This document shows positions 14,001 to 28,684 of a stretch of 64,000 nucleotides of DNA, one piece after another. The stretch's first letter is position 1. The number at the start of each line of letters is the position of its first letter. The position numbers and the translations under genes were made by a program. The notes below the pieces were generated by a model, which did no database searches, was not told the DNA's origin, and saw nothing but the letters and a program-made list of their open reading frames with translations. This DNA is from Symbiodinium kawagutii (Eukaryota; Sar; Dinophyceae; Suessiales; Symbiodiniaceae), in assembly GCA_009767595.1 (NCBI GenBank), contig VSDK01009060.1:154889-218888 (forward strand), written 5' to 3'.

Positions 14001-17000
14001 GGTCAGCCAACAATCCTTTCAAGATACTGGAAATGCTTGACATGTTTATTCAACTGAAGAATAGGGCCGCATGCTTTGGCCACCTCATGAAAAGTTGCAT
14101 GGTCTCAAATGTTTCGCCAGGAAAAAAAATAATTTCAGAACCAGAAAATTACAATCAGTTTTGAAAGGATTCAAGCGGAGCATGCCAAAGAACAATGAGC
14201 GGGCCTTTTCGGGAGTAGCCACTATGAAAGAAATACTGTATGTATTATACTGCGAGGTAATTTACATGGAGTAGTTTTGTCATAGTGGCTTCTCATGGAG
14301 ATGCTTACTACATTGGGAGCAGCCACCATTGCCAAGTTCAATCCCAATACTCGAGAGCATCAACAACCTTCCGCCACGTCCTGCCAACGGTTTTGATGGG
14401 CTGTCAAACTTCGAAACGCAGCTGGTCTGAGCAGTTTCCAGTCAGAGGTGGTGGCTGAACCACCTCTATGAAAAATATTCGTCAACCAACCATTTGTTTA
14501 TACTCATTTGCAATGGTTTTACCTACCAAAACTGTTTTTGGCTTCTAGATTAGTTTCCCCGATGACGCTGGCAGAGCTCAACTATGATCAGCCAGTGGTG
14601 GAAACTGCTCAAAGACTCATGTCGTAATGATTGATGGCACGCATGACGCGGAAGGAGTGCGTACTGTACACTCATCTCGTGCTCGCATACTGTACACTTA
14701 CTTTCCTTCGTGTTTGCTGTACAGTTCAAACAAATATAATCTGTTCAATTCAAATGTCCTGTACACTCAAGTCTTGCACATCGGACAGTCCAAGCACATT
14801 GCATAACAGTCGCCCGACAGGCATGCCTGTCCTCATTCACTGGCCAGTCAGATTAGCAAGAGACTGATGCTTGAACGCTCAAAAATGGTCTCTCTCAAAG
14901 TCGAGCAGTTTTCAAACTCAAATGCATCAAGCTCTCCCTGAAAATCCTTTCATCCATTAGCCGCAACTTGTCACGATCGATCACGGGTCTAAAGTCCATC
15001 TGCGCCAGAATGTCCCGTTCCAGGTCCATGCCGGGTGCAATTTCGATCAGTTCCATGCCCTGTTGGGTCAACGCAAAGACGCAGCGCTCCGTGATGTACA
15101 GCACGTCCTGTCTCCTTGCCGTGGCGTAGTCACCGCTGAAGGTCACTTGCTCCACGTGCCGCAGGAACTTGTGGCTGTGGCCCTCTCTGCAGATCTGGGG
15201 CTGGCCAGAAGCCACTGCGATCTTCAGACCCACGGTGAAGGTGCCAAGAAAGACCACCTAAACGCAGCTGGAGGCAGTTGATGGTAACCAACGAGCAATT
15301 TACTACCAGTGATGGGTAATATCCAGTTGACCTTGTAGACAACTGATTAAGATCAGTGGGTAACCATGGTTAATGACTATTCTTGATCATCAAAAAACCG
15401 CTAGAACCAGCTGCTTGACAATTTGAAAAACAGCAATCGCGCTTCACACCTCTACTAAACCAACACGGCAAGGGAAAATCCACCATTTGCAGTTGATGAT
15501 CTATAAATCAAGCACGCTAATTTTCCATTGCCAATTCCCCACCCTGCTGTCTCGGATGGCTGCACAACTTGTTATTCTGCTTCAAAGCAGCAAGTATTCC
15601 CAAGATTTCTCCGATCCTGAAGACTGTGGCAACTCAAAGAAATCTCAACGTCACAATGCACCGCATTTATTAGGGTTTATACAAAGATCAGAAGAAAGAT
15701 GTTTAGAAAACATATCTTTAATTTTGACCCAGGTGACTGACTGTTTGTTGCTTCTCTATGCTTCCGTTGTTTAGTGCCTAACCACTCCGTGACGGAGTCC
15801 GAAACGGCACCCTGAACCAACGGTGATTCGGCGCAGCACCCGGGGTCACCTTCTGAGCATTTTGGCTGATGTTGATCGCCCCTCCGGCTCCAGCAACTTT
15901 GTGTCCGAACTTGCTCACGTTCACATTGCCCTAGCGGGGCGTCATGTCTCCGTGACGTTGGAAGTCAAAGCTTTGAAACTATTCGCGATGAATGAAGTGA
16001 AGTCTGCGGTGTTCATGTCATGTTTATGTCTATGCACACAGGTGCATGTGTATGTATAATTCAATACAAACCATATGTAAATATAGGCATTGACATGTTA
16101 CAACAACATCCGTTAGAAATCGGATCCCGGTGTGACAGGCGTACCTTTTGAGGTACAAAAAATCTTATTTGCAATGGCTCGACTGGGAGGAAGGTTGAGA
16201 ACCGCTGTTTTCTTGTGTAAGCTTTCTTGCAACTTCTTCTTTCTTTGAAGGGAGGTTGAAATGGGGCAGAAAGTCAATGCTTTGACACCACCCGGACGAT
16301 GGAGCCCATTTTCATCCTAGTTCTGATCTGTTTAGGTGTTCGATGCTTTTATTTGCACATATCGTGACCAAAGATTCTAAGAACCCATCAAAATACCTTG
16401 AGTGGAAACTGCGTGTCACATTATTGTGGGCGTTTGGGGGTGTTCATCAATGATCCCCCAACTACTGGTTTCCCTCACAAGGAATGATGTATCAACTTGG
16501 TTGAAGCGTAATTGCCACCACTTTTTGGACAGCTGTTCCATTTGAAGCACTACAAGGTGCTATGTTGCAGGATCTACGCAGAAGCACCTGTCCAGTGGTT
16601 CGGGGAGGGAGGTCATCTCTACAACCTCCAGGACAAATCCGCTTCAAACACCAGGCCATGGAAAAGATATTACAGTACACTTATGATTATACAAATGGTT
16701 ATCGATTTTTGAACAAATCAACATTGGAAATCAGGTCATTGAAAAGTAAGTGTTCTAACAATTCTTCCATACCTCTTGCAATGGTCTCCACAAGGATATT
16801 GAACACATCATCAAAATATGTATTTTCAGACAGTGCTGGACTGAAATCATCTCAGCTATGCACTAGCTAGATGTAGATCTATACAACCATTGACTGTTGG
16901 TTCTACCAAACGATAGGTCTTGTGGGTATACTGCTAATCCATTTGGATGCATTTGGTGCATATTGCCGGGCATTGCCTCAGAGTTTACCATACGACCATT

Positions 17001-20000
17001 GGTTGATGTAAGGCTGTCCGTGAAACATGATCTCCATCTGCAATGGCACTAAAACTTGCAAATCCAGGTGATTTCGCTGTGAAGACGTCCATGCTGGGAT
17101 TTTGCAGCGCCTGAGCGTCTGATTGCGCAAAAGCCAAGAAAGCCAAATCCAATCCTGGCCAACGGATCAAGCGACAGCAAATATTCGATACAACCCACCA
17201 CTGCTTGGTGGTTGTAGCCCATCCCAAAAACATGCTTGCCGATTGGAAGCCAGCATACGCAGGTATGGTTGAAAATCAGGCAAGTACTTGAAACCACCAA
17301 CCAAACAAAGCCTGGTGAACTGGCTATATCGAAAGTATCGAAATAATTGACATCAAAAAATGGAACATGAGATCGACTGATCGGTACATGACCTTGACCC
17401 AAAAGATTGGGAAAAAAGCCGCGTAATCTATCGCAATATCAATATGTCCATTTTGGGCCGTGTAGGTTTTGCAGTTTTGCCATGTTTTGACTCATTGTAT
17501 GGGCATATTGTAATATAACTCATATCACCATACATCAGTTGACCCCATGACGCTGCACCTTTGCTGAACCTCCCAGGGCGCCCAACCTGCCCCGTTTCGG
17601 TGACCGGCCATGGCCCTGCACCCGTTGCCTCCTCCGTCGTAAAAGTCGAACTGGGAAGGCTGGTCGATGAGGGCCGACACGTTGATGGCGGCGCCGAAGT
17701 TCGGCGTACTCGCTGGGATACCACCGATCACACCTGACAGATTTGGGGTTGCCACGCTGTAGCTCCCTGGTTGCTTTTTGAAACCAACCGGGGGTAGTAG
17801 TGGGGAAATGGTATGTCACTTTTGGGGAGTAAACGTACCGTACCATGCACGGTGTTGCCAAGAATCCCTTGCAGCGTCCTTCTCTAACCTTGGGATTTCA
17901 AGCCATTTCCAAACGCCAACAATCAACCACCCAGGGATGCCATCAGACACATCATCTCACAGGAGTTTCTTATTGGGAAATGGTGGTTTTTTGAGTTGAT
18001 ATTCTCATGTGCTGCGCCTGGTTCAGCCGTGAGAGTCAGATCTGAAAGAATGCCCTCTTCATTGGCGATTCGCGCGATCCCCTCGGGCATGCCCACGCCA
18101 AGATTCACCACGCACTTTGGCGTCAGTTCCTTGAGATTGCGCACGTCTCCAAAAGTTGACATGAAAGCTGACCCCTCTCACTCCAGGTTCATTCCACTGA
18201 ATAGGTTGCACCCTTGGCTACAAGAAGGGTAACCCCACTTCTTACGCCATAGCCAACTCAGTCACCTTCCAAAAAAAGCTGAGCCGCCAGCTTTGTGATT
18301 CAGAATGGCTAGCCGAGATTCCATGGCCGCACGTCGAGCAATGATCTTTCTCTCATCCATCACCATCGGGTCCAGAGTTTGAGTTGGCACTCTGATCTCG
18401 TGGCTGTATCCCGGGTAGTAGCTTTGGGCGAAGGTTTGCCAATGATTTTCCTCCGCCAGCTGATCCCGTTGGACTTTCTGGAAAACGCCCAGAAGCCCTG
18501 TGACCCCCCCGGGCGATCGATAGATTACTATTGAAACCAAGGTTTCTGAAACACGGTCTTTTGGGAACGGATTGGTTTTGGGTCTTTGGTGCCGCCATTC
18601 AGGAGCATCAGCACAGTCTGTGGCACCAGATTGGCAAATGAATGAAGTAGTGACAAAGTTGGACTAACACATAAGTGTACGGAAAAGCGAACGCACAATA
18701 CAATCACAAATAACAATCAGGCACTTTCACTAGATACTCAAGAGAAGCTACCTGGGTGTTTTGAACCCACAGGCATGTTAGTACCAAAATCAACGCCGGG
18801 GAGGGCAACCCAAGTGACTTGGTATGAAATGTACCTTTGCGGAGGCATTGATTTGCTGGTATCTTATTTACGTAGCTAGTCCTTGTTAGTAACAACATTG
18901 TGCTTTTAATGTGCACGTTCTTGTTTTCGATCTTCGTTGTTCTTCCGGATGTTCATAAGGATCATGTTCTAGTTCTCTGTGCATGCGCTTCTGCTGTTAC
19001 TATGGCACTGTGTCACTTGACCGACGGCCCCAAACTCTGATGAAAAAGTCACCAGTTTCTCGTACTCGTTGGTGGCTGTAGCCCATCTCAAAGCTTGGCA
19101 GTCAGAAAACATCCCCAGTATGGTTGAGAATCAGCCCATAGATGTAGCCACTTCCAGTCACAACACACAGCATTTGCCCACCCAGGATCAGGCTTGGACA
19201 GCACTACATAGTCCACCAAAATGCCAGGGATCTTCACCTGCCTGACGTGAAAAGCTGTAAAAAGCTGTATGATCAGTCTGGTCTACAGCAGGCCCAAAGT
19301 ATATTTCTGCAGGTGTACAGTCTTGAAATGTGCAGCGCATCATCACGCGATATGTCTACAATAATTGCCTGTAAAAGAATACATATATATATATATACAT
19401 ACATATTGCACATATCATTGTAAATCCATATCAATGGTCCATCATCGATAGTTCCACACATGTTCAGTAGCCCCTGACCCGGTGACTCCATGGCGGCTCG
19501 CCTGGGGTGGAGCGATGCCCTCGAGGCTAAGCGTTCCACTTGCACCAGCACCAAGCCGCCGGAGTTGTGAGCAGCCAAGGCGATGGCAAAGGACTCCAGG
19601 AACAAGGCTTCTTTCTCCATGGTGATGTTCCTCACTTTTGTTTGTGTCTCAAGTCACTTTGGGGTACTGCCGGCTGTCATCGAATATCAGCCAGGAGGGA
19701 GCAGGGTCATTTTGGCACACAGGATAAGAGTCATTTTGGCACACATCCGATAAGGGTCATTTTAGAACACACCAGCACTTCTGCGCAGCACGTCTTTTCT
19801 TACGCCAGCCGCTGATGATCATTTCTTCATGCATCGCGGTTTTTCCATGAATATAGATCCGTGCGGGTGAGAGGTTTCAAGAGTTTTTCTTTCTGAAACA
19901 AATGCGATGCGATCCCCCAACCAAAAATTGCCACCCCCATTGAACAGTGCATGCATCGCGTCTTATCCATGACTATAGATCTGTCCGGGTGGGATGGGGA

Positions 20001-23000
20001 ATTTGAAGGCTCTTCCCTCGGAAACAGATTTGATGTTTTCCATGATCAAAAATTGCCGCCCCCATGGAACATTGCACGCATGGTCATTTATCCATGAGTG
20101 TAGATCCGTTCCGGGGGAAGCTTTTTCACGGCTTTTTCCTTCTAAAGCAAATGCTATATTATCCTATGATCAAAACTTGCCACCCCCATGGAACATTGCA
20201 TGCATCGCGACTTATCCATGACTATAGATCCGTCCGGGTGGGAGGTTTTGAGGCTTCCTTCTTCCGAAGCAAATTTGGTGTTTCCATGATCGAAAATTGC
20301 CACCCCCATGGAACATTGCATGCATCGTGATTCTTCCATGAATATAGATCCGTGCGGGTGGGAGAGTTCAAGGGCTCTTCCTTCTGAAACAAATGCGATG
20401 TGATCCCCCGATCAAATATTGCCACCCCCTTTGAACATTGCATGCCTCGCGTCTTATCCATGATTATAAATCCGTCCGGGTGGGATGGGGGATTTGGAGA
20501 TTGCTTCCCTTGGAAACAGATTTGATGTTTTCCATGATCAAAAATTGCCGCCCCCATGGAACATTGCACGCATGGTCATTTATCCATGAGTGTAGATCCG
20601 TTCCGGTGAAAGCTTTTTCACGGCTTTTTCCTTCTGAAGCAGATGCAATATATTATCCTATGATCAAAACTTGCCACCCCCATGGAACATTGCATCGCGA
20701 CTTATCCATGACTATAGATCTGTCCGGGTCGGAGGTTTTGAGGCTTCTTTCTTCTGAAGCAAATTTTGTGTTTCCATGATCGAAAATTGCCACCCCCATG
20801 GAACATTGCATGCATCGTGATTTCTCCACGAGTATAGATCCGTGCGGGTGGGAGAGTTCAAGGGCTCTTCCTTTCTGAAACACATGTGATGTGATCCCCT
20901 CATCAAAAATGGCCACCCCCATTGAACACTGCATGCATCGCGATTCTTCCATGACTATAGATCCGTCCGTGTGGGATGGGGGAGATTGCTTCCCTCGGAA
21001 ACAGATTTGATGTTTTTCATGATCAAAAATTGCCGTCCCCATGGAACATTGCACGCAAGGTCAGTTATCCATGAGTGTAGATCCGTTCCGGCGAAAGCTT
21101 TTTCAGGGCTTTTTCCTTCTGAAGCAGATGCAATATTCTATCCTATGATCAAAACTTGCCACCCCCATGGAACATTGCATGCATCGCGACTTATCCATGA
21201 CTATAGATCCGTCCGGGTGGGAGATTTTGAGGCTTCTTTCTTCTGAAGCAAATTTGGTGTTTCCATGATCGAAAATTGCCACCCCCATGGAACATTGCAT
21301 GCATCGTGATTGCTCCATGAGTATAGATCCGTGCGGGTGGGAGAGTTCAAGGGCTCTTCCTTCTGAAACAAATGCGATGTGATCCCCCAACCAAAAATTG
21401 CCACCCCCATGGAACATTGCATGCCTCGCGTCTTATCCATGATTATAAATCCGTCCGGGTGGGATGGGGGATTTGGAGATTGCTTCCCGTGGAAACAGAT
21501 TTGATGTTTTCCATGATCAAAAATTGCCACCCCTATGGAACATTGCACGCATCGCGATTTTTCCATGAATATAGATCCGTCCGGGTGGGAGGTTTCAAGA
21601 GTTTTTCTTTCTGAGACAAATGCGATGTGATCCCCTGATCAAAAATTGCCACCCCCTTTGAACAGTGCATGCATCGCGTCTTATCCATGACTATAGATCC
21701 GTCCGTGTGGGATGGGGGAATTGGAGGGTTCTTCCCTCTGAAACAGATTTGATGTTTTCCATGATCAAAAATTGCCACCCCTATGGAACATTGCACGCAT
21801 CGCGATTTTTCCATGAATATAGATCCGTCCGGGTGGGAGGTTTCAAGAGTTTTTCTTTCTGAGACAAATGCGATGTGATCCCCTGATCAAAAATTGCCAC
21901 CCCCTTTGAACAGTGCATGCATCGCGTCTTATCCATGACTATAGATCCGTCCGTGTGGGATGGGGGAATTGGAGGGTTCTTCCCTCTGAAACAGATTTGA
22001 TGTTTTCCATGATCAAAAATTGCCGCCCCCATGGAACATTGCACGCATTTTTCCATGAGTATAGATCCGTGCGGGTGGGAGGGTTTAAGGGCGCTTCCTT
22101 CTGAAACAAATGCGATGTGATCCCCCGATCAAAAATTGCCACCCCCATGGAATATTGCATGCATCGTGATTCTTCCATGATTATAAATCCGTCCGGGTGG
22201 GATGGGGGATTTTGGAGGTTGCTTCATTTGGAACCAGATTTGATGTTTTCCATGATCAAAAATTGCCGCCCCCATGGAACATTGCACGCACGGTCATTTA
22301 TCCATGAGTGTAGATCCGTTTCGGTGAAAACTTTTCAAGGCTTTTTCCTTCTGAAGCAGATGCAATATTCTATCCTATGATCAAAATTTGCCACCCCCAT
22401 GGAACCATGCATGCATCGCGACTTATCCATGACTATAGATCCGTCCGGGTGAGAGATTTTGAGGCTTCTTTCTTCTGAAGCAAATTTGGTGTTTCCATGA
22501 TCGAAAATTGCCACCCCCATGGNNNNNNNNNNNNNNNNNNNNNNNNNNNNNNNNNNNNNNNNNNNNNNNNNNNNNNNNNNNNNNNNNNNNNNNNNNNNNN
22601 NNNNNNNNNNNNNNNNNNNNNNNNNNNNNNNNNNNNNNNNNNNNNNNNNNNNNNNNNNNNNNNNNNNNNNNNNNNNNNNNNNNNNNNNNNNNNNNNNNNN
22701 NNNNNNNNNNNNNNNNNNNNNNNNNNNNNNNNNNNNNNNNNNNNNNNNNNNNNNNNNNNNNNNNNNNNNNNNNNNNNNNNNNNNNNNNNNNNNNNNNNNN
22801 NNNNNNNNNNNNNNNNNNNNNNNNNNNNNNNNNNNNNNNNNNNNNNNNNNNNNNNNNNNNNNNNNNAGAAACCGAGAAACCGAGAAACCGAGAGACCGAG
22901 AAACTGGGAAACCGGGAAACCGAGAAACCACGAAACCGAGAAACCGAGAAACCGAGAGACCGAGAAACTGGGAAACCGGGAAACCGAGAAACCACGAAAC

Positions 23001-26000
23001 CGAGAAACCGAGAAACCGAGAAACCGAGAAACAGAGAAACAGAGAAACCAAAGAAAAACACAGGAGAGCGGGCAACGCGTTCAAGCGCGACCCTTATCTG
23101 GACCACCAGGAAAGTGAATAAAATATACGAAAACACACCAAGAAACGAAGAGAAAGCTAGGAAACGCGTTCCAAAACGACCCTTATCCGCGCGTGCCAAA
23201 ACGACCCTTATCACGCGTGCCAAAACGACCCCCTTTCCCATTTATGGTAGCAAAGCGACTATTTTGTGGGCTTCCCTATTTTTGGAAACCACCACTTGGC
23301 TGCGACATCGTCCCCAGGGTGCAAAGACTCCCTGATTTAACAAAAGCAACACGGCCCACATGGCCCGGTCATCGTCCTCGTCGTCGTCGTCGTCGTCATC
23401 ATCATCATCATCATCATCCATGGTATCAATCAATGCATGACATCATATCAACCAACATCAGGGGGTCAACCATCGATTAGCCACTATTCACTAATTAATA
23501 ACCATACTAATATCAAGCATTATCAACCACTATCAGCACTAACCATCATTATTGTTAACTATTATCCCACCATTCTTATCAACCATATAATATCAACCAT
23601 ACTAATATCAACCATTATTGTTATTAACTATTATCCGTCATTATCAACCATACCAATAATCCATCAACCATTGTCATCGCTCGAGGTTCCCATCCACATC
23701 TGCAGTGGTGCCGCGCAGCAGCGCAACGTGCAGCGGCCAAGTCTTGTAAGCCAAGTAGGTTTCACCATCGAACCTTGGGGCATGGCAGCCGTGGGACGGT
23801 AAGGCCTTGAAAATCAGGCCTTGGTCAACCATGGTGAAATTGTGCTGCTTGATGGTTAGTGGATTACTTTCTGATGGTTGGTGGATGGTTTCGGATGGTT
23901 GATGGATGGTTGATAATGACTTAATGTGCTTACGATACTGCTTGACTGATGGTTGACGTTTTCTGAGGGTGAACTGATGGTTAACTGATGGTCAGAGGTG
24001 GCTAAGAATGGTTGCTGAATGGTTCAAGGGTGGTAGCCGGTGGGTTAATGACGGTTGGTGGTGACTAACTGATGGTTTTTTGATCGTTCGTTGATCGTTC
24101 GTTGATGGTTTGTTGATGGCAACTGATGGTTCAGCATCAACTTGGAGGGAGTTTGGACAAGCCCCTGCACTGCCCTTCAAGCTAAGCTGGCTTGTGGAAA
24201 CACAACAGCTATTGCACTGGTTTGGACGCATGAAACATGAATAGAGTGGTGGTGAATGATTAAGGATGGTTTATTCGGAAAAATCATGATTAAGCTTGAA
24301 AATGGGTACCCTAACAACTATAAGGTTCAGGATGATTAATCATCATACCCAATGATAATCCTCATGGGGATGGGGGTGACACCCACAGGTTGGTGATCCC
24401 CCCAGAGATGGTTTCACTTGCGTCTGAGCTGCTGGTTGAGGGTGATCAGCTTCACTACTTAATCAGGTTATTAACCATCAATTAATCCATACCTCCCCTA
24501 GTCATTCATTCACCATTAGAGTATAGTTCAGTAGCCACTATGATTTTAATCCCCAGGAGGAACCCATGATAAATCAACCCTTAGGAGTTAGTAGCCACTA
24601 TTGGCATCTATTAGTAGCCATTGGTATACCATTTAGTATGATATTAGTAGCCATTAGTAGTTATAGTAATGGGCCATTAGTGGTAACATTAGTAGCCATA
24701 TTTCTTCTTTATCAACCGTTGGTGGTTAATGGATCACCGCTAATAACCCACCCTGGCTGCACTTGGACCATCTCACGATCGGCCAAGGCCACTCAATTCG
24801 CTCGACGATCTCTTCCTTCGTGCAGGAGTTCATGCGACCGCCACCGTTCACAGGGTCCACGAAGGTGTGCATGCCTTGCAGCTGGGGATTTCGAAAAGTC
24901 AGTTTGGGGACGCCCAAAGCTATGCTTCGTTTATTGCTATAAATGGTTCATAAAGGATGCCTTGGGGGGTCCCCTATTTTGAGAAACACCGAGCTGGGCT
25001 TATGACCATGCTGAGCTGAGCCCTATAAGGTAGCTGTTTGAACCCGTAGAACCAAGGTGAATGTTACCGGTTACTACCTGGACATGGCACATCCAAGTAG
25101 CATCAGTGCAGGAAACGCCAGGGCACGTTTATGGCGTGCAGAGATTTTGACAGGCAACAGTTGGCAACAAGAACAAAATCAACTGGTTGGTGGTTTCAAC
25201 TCTTATTTTTTTTGTCAACCAATCATTCACGTGCTGCCAATCGAGTCTATCCCTCTCGATTTTTGTCAACCGTCAACCATCCCAAATATTCTGGAAAATA
25301 GGAAATCTTCAAAACCACCAGCTAGCCTACAATGCGGACATACTGTCTGTATGTGATGTTTGAAAATTTCACCTGCACATCTCGCAACAATGATAGATCG
25401 GGTTGATGGTCTTGACTGACACCCATACCTGAATCTTTCCATCAACCGTGGCAATGATGATAAAGAAATACATCTGAACCATCATCAGCAACTAGATCCG
25501 TCATGGAGGAAAAACAACCAGACTCAACAGGTTACACCGTGCTGATCTTTCCCATATCGGATCTTCAAGACTTGACGCGGGACACTCTCACGGAATCACC
25601 AAACACAGTTGCGGGGGGGAGGGTGATCTGTAGGCCTAGTGGAAAGTTGTCCAAGGAAATCCTAACAGGGTTGTGTGGACGGAGTAGGCACTAGTACTGA
25701 AAAGGCATCCCTTTCAGCAAGGCCAAGTGAGCTGAAGCACTCTGAGCCTCAAAATCTCAGTCGTTTCGCTGATAAACCTCACTTGAGAACAAGACATGAA
25801 GAGATGTAGATGAGCGCGTTCAAAATGAATGCTATTCTTGCATGGGAAAGTGTCATCTTCTAACTGTGTGTATGTAGACTGCTATTCATTGGGCTGGAGG
25901 TGTTTGCTAGTCACTACCCCACATTCATTTCGCAGAGCCAGCAGATGCGGCTTGGAGATCGAAACAACAAAGAAACAATAGATTCATAAACAGCGCAGAT

Positions 26001-28360
26001 CAAACTTCACTCAGGGTTGGCGAAACAAAGATTATGAAAAACCATGTATGAGTTCATTCCGCGCAAGCAATGTTGCTTGCGACCACTGGCTGGTTGACAA
26101 AGGATCAATTTTGTAAAAAGAGCTCTTATACCCGTGAATTGTACAAGTGTTATGCGTCGGTATACAAGTGGTCGATGATGGCTCCCGCTCATGAAGGCAC
26201 CAACACTTGTCTTTCCGTGGCTTTGGGGGCTGCAACTTCAAAAGCACCTTTGCACATAAAATTATACATAATTAAATATCACGTAATTATATCACGTCTA
26301 TCAACCCCTTAAACATATATCACCTATATCATGTTGTATCAATCGTTTCAGACATGAATCCACCCACCTTTTCCAAGAACAACACCATTGCAGGAATAGA
26401 TCTCCTGGTTTAGTAGGAACTTTATACATGTGGTGGGGACAGGGCAGGATTACAAGTGACCCCCTGATGTCAACAAACCACATCATAGGCTCTCTAGATT
26501 ATGAGATACTACTAGTACTTGCCACTGATCCACATCCAAAGCACAAAAAAACGGCTTCGTTTCGCAATTTTCATGATTGCAATACACAACAGCCCCTCCA
26601 GCTCGTCCGAGCTGCCCACTTTGCTGATGGTGCGAGGTCTTTTTGCGGCGATATCGCGGAACATATGAGAGATGACACCTTGCGGAAGGTTATATGCCTC
26701 GATCTGGTTCTTCATAGCCATCTCACCCAACTTGGGGACCTCGGGCAGCGCCATCCAAATCAGCAGCTGGGTTTTGGTTATGAAGAGTGATTAGTGACTT
26801 CGTTGCTCATCTATTATTAATGATGGTGAACTAGTTACTGATCCCTGGTTCACAATAGCGGATAAGAAGAAAAGAATCAAGGGGCTATAGACTTTACGCT
26901 AACACTAATATCATTTTACACATATAGCAAGCTACCAAGTATAACTGCTCCAGCAATGTCGGAATTCGCACAGAGCAACAGAGGTAACGTCAGTAGATCA
27001 CCGACATCCGCTCACAGCTTTCGCTGGGAGCAGCTCCGATGCTAACAAGGTCAATCTGTGAGAGCTGTCATGCTCGGTTCATGATTACTAGTGGAACAGT
27101 AGAAGGCAGAACATGAAAGGTTAATTAGCTGTAACCATTGATTACTAGGTTCTTCAGTTTCAAGGTCAATCTGAGAGAGCATTGTTGAAATCTCGTTCAG
27201 TTTATACTAGGGGCCTAGGGGAACAATAGAAGGAAAATTGTCCATCTGCTTTTTCGTCCCTGGCGATAATTATAAATTGTTGGTATGTGATATGCTTGGG
27301 TTTTTTTCTGGAGGGGAAGAACCCAAGTGACAAGTAAATACAGGATAAAACAACCAACATCCGACCGTGCCGCAGTCCATGCTTGGATTCAACCCATAGG
27401 TGTGTGTGTGTGTGAGAGCACCACCCGTTCCGAGGGATACCTTAATTTGAAATTGCAGGGGGATGGAGTGTGCTTCAGATGTCTCCATCCAACGAAGACG
27501 CATCTGCTGCACAGTGATATGGATTGGGGACGCTCAATCCACGTACCTGCATCAATTGAAACTGTTGTTCAAGCTGTTCTCATACTGTGTTTTCAGCCGT
27601 TGCAAGCCGTCAGCCGTCAGCCGCCACTGCATTTTTCTCGATGATCGGATGAACACGAACCAGGGAATACCTTCCATCTTCTCATAATCACCATCATCTT
27701 CCCATCGCCAATTTGGCTTCAGTGCCCAAGAAGGCATCTTCCGATGGGTCTTATTCAGTATCAGTACCGGTAGCATGCGACCCATTCGGTCTTTCAAGTG
27801 TGTGCCCATCGGCTCGTTGCCAAGAAACAAGACTCCAATGGCCACCGACCACACGCTTCACAAGTCCGCAGTGACTAAAGTGGTTCACACCTTTTTCACG
27901 TCCATTACCTGAGGCACAGATAGGCACAGTGTCAAAGGCCGGCTCCCGTGCAGTTTCCGAAATTCAATGGCTGGATGGAATCTGAGATATCTCCCAGCTA
28001 CATGACCCGCAACACAGTCAGCACCACATGTGTTCAGGCATGCCCAATGCGTACCAGTTATTGGAGGTTTGTGTACAATCACTTAAAAACAGACAGTTTT
28101 GATGTCCATCAACTGGAAACCTGCTGTAAGGCGCTCACTCTGATGGTATCCCAAACCAGCAACTAGGGCTCCCAAACCTCCTGGGAGAGCCCGCAAGAAA
28201 TTGAACAGATTGGTGTGGAAGCACGCCCAGATTTGGTTGGTTATTCTTGGTTATCATCCCCGGTCATTAACCAAAATCATCCGAGTCATTGACCACCGTT
28301 TACCAACACCACTTCGGACCATCATTCACTATCCAATCAACATCATCTACCTTTGTCAAT

Positions 28361-28391
<31 letters not shown>

Positions 28392-28631
28392 AGCATCATC
28401 ATCATCATCATCACCACCATCATCATCATCATCATCAACCAGGTGCTACTCGTTACTAACCATATAGTAAGTTGCTACAATCCATAGCCGCCCTAAGCCG
28501 CATCGCCAATCCCCTGTGCTTCGCTCCTGGCCTTGACCTGCAGCGTACATGATACTCAGATTGCCTAAGACAGGCTGTGTCGGAGGTTTCTAGTAGCGCC
28601 CTTGACTTTAGGCAGGCATTGGAGATTACTC

Positions 28632-28684
<53 letters not shown>

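Noticed and set aside
19994..22380. Many overlapping 75-133 codon frames with repeating peptides such as [16 protein letters not shown]
   Set aside because: They are translations of the 123-bp satellite in both directions, without splice context or conservation outside the array.
19828..22522. CRISPR-like repetition
   Set aside because: Monomers are contiguous variants of one sequence, not short identical repeats with unique spacers, and the genome is eukaryotic.
22335..23335. Open frames of 200-275 codons running through the gap and the octamer array
   Set aside because: Most codons are N, and the rest translate the AGAAACCG octamer, which is open in every frame. Artefact.
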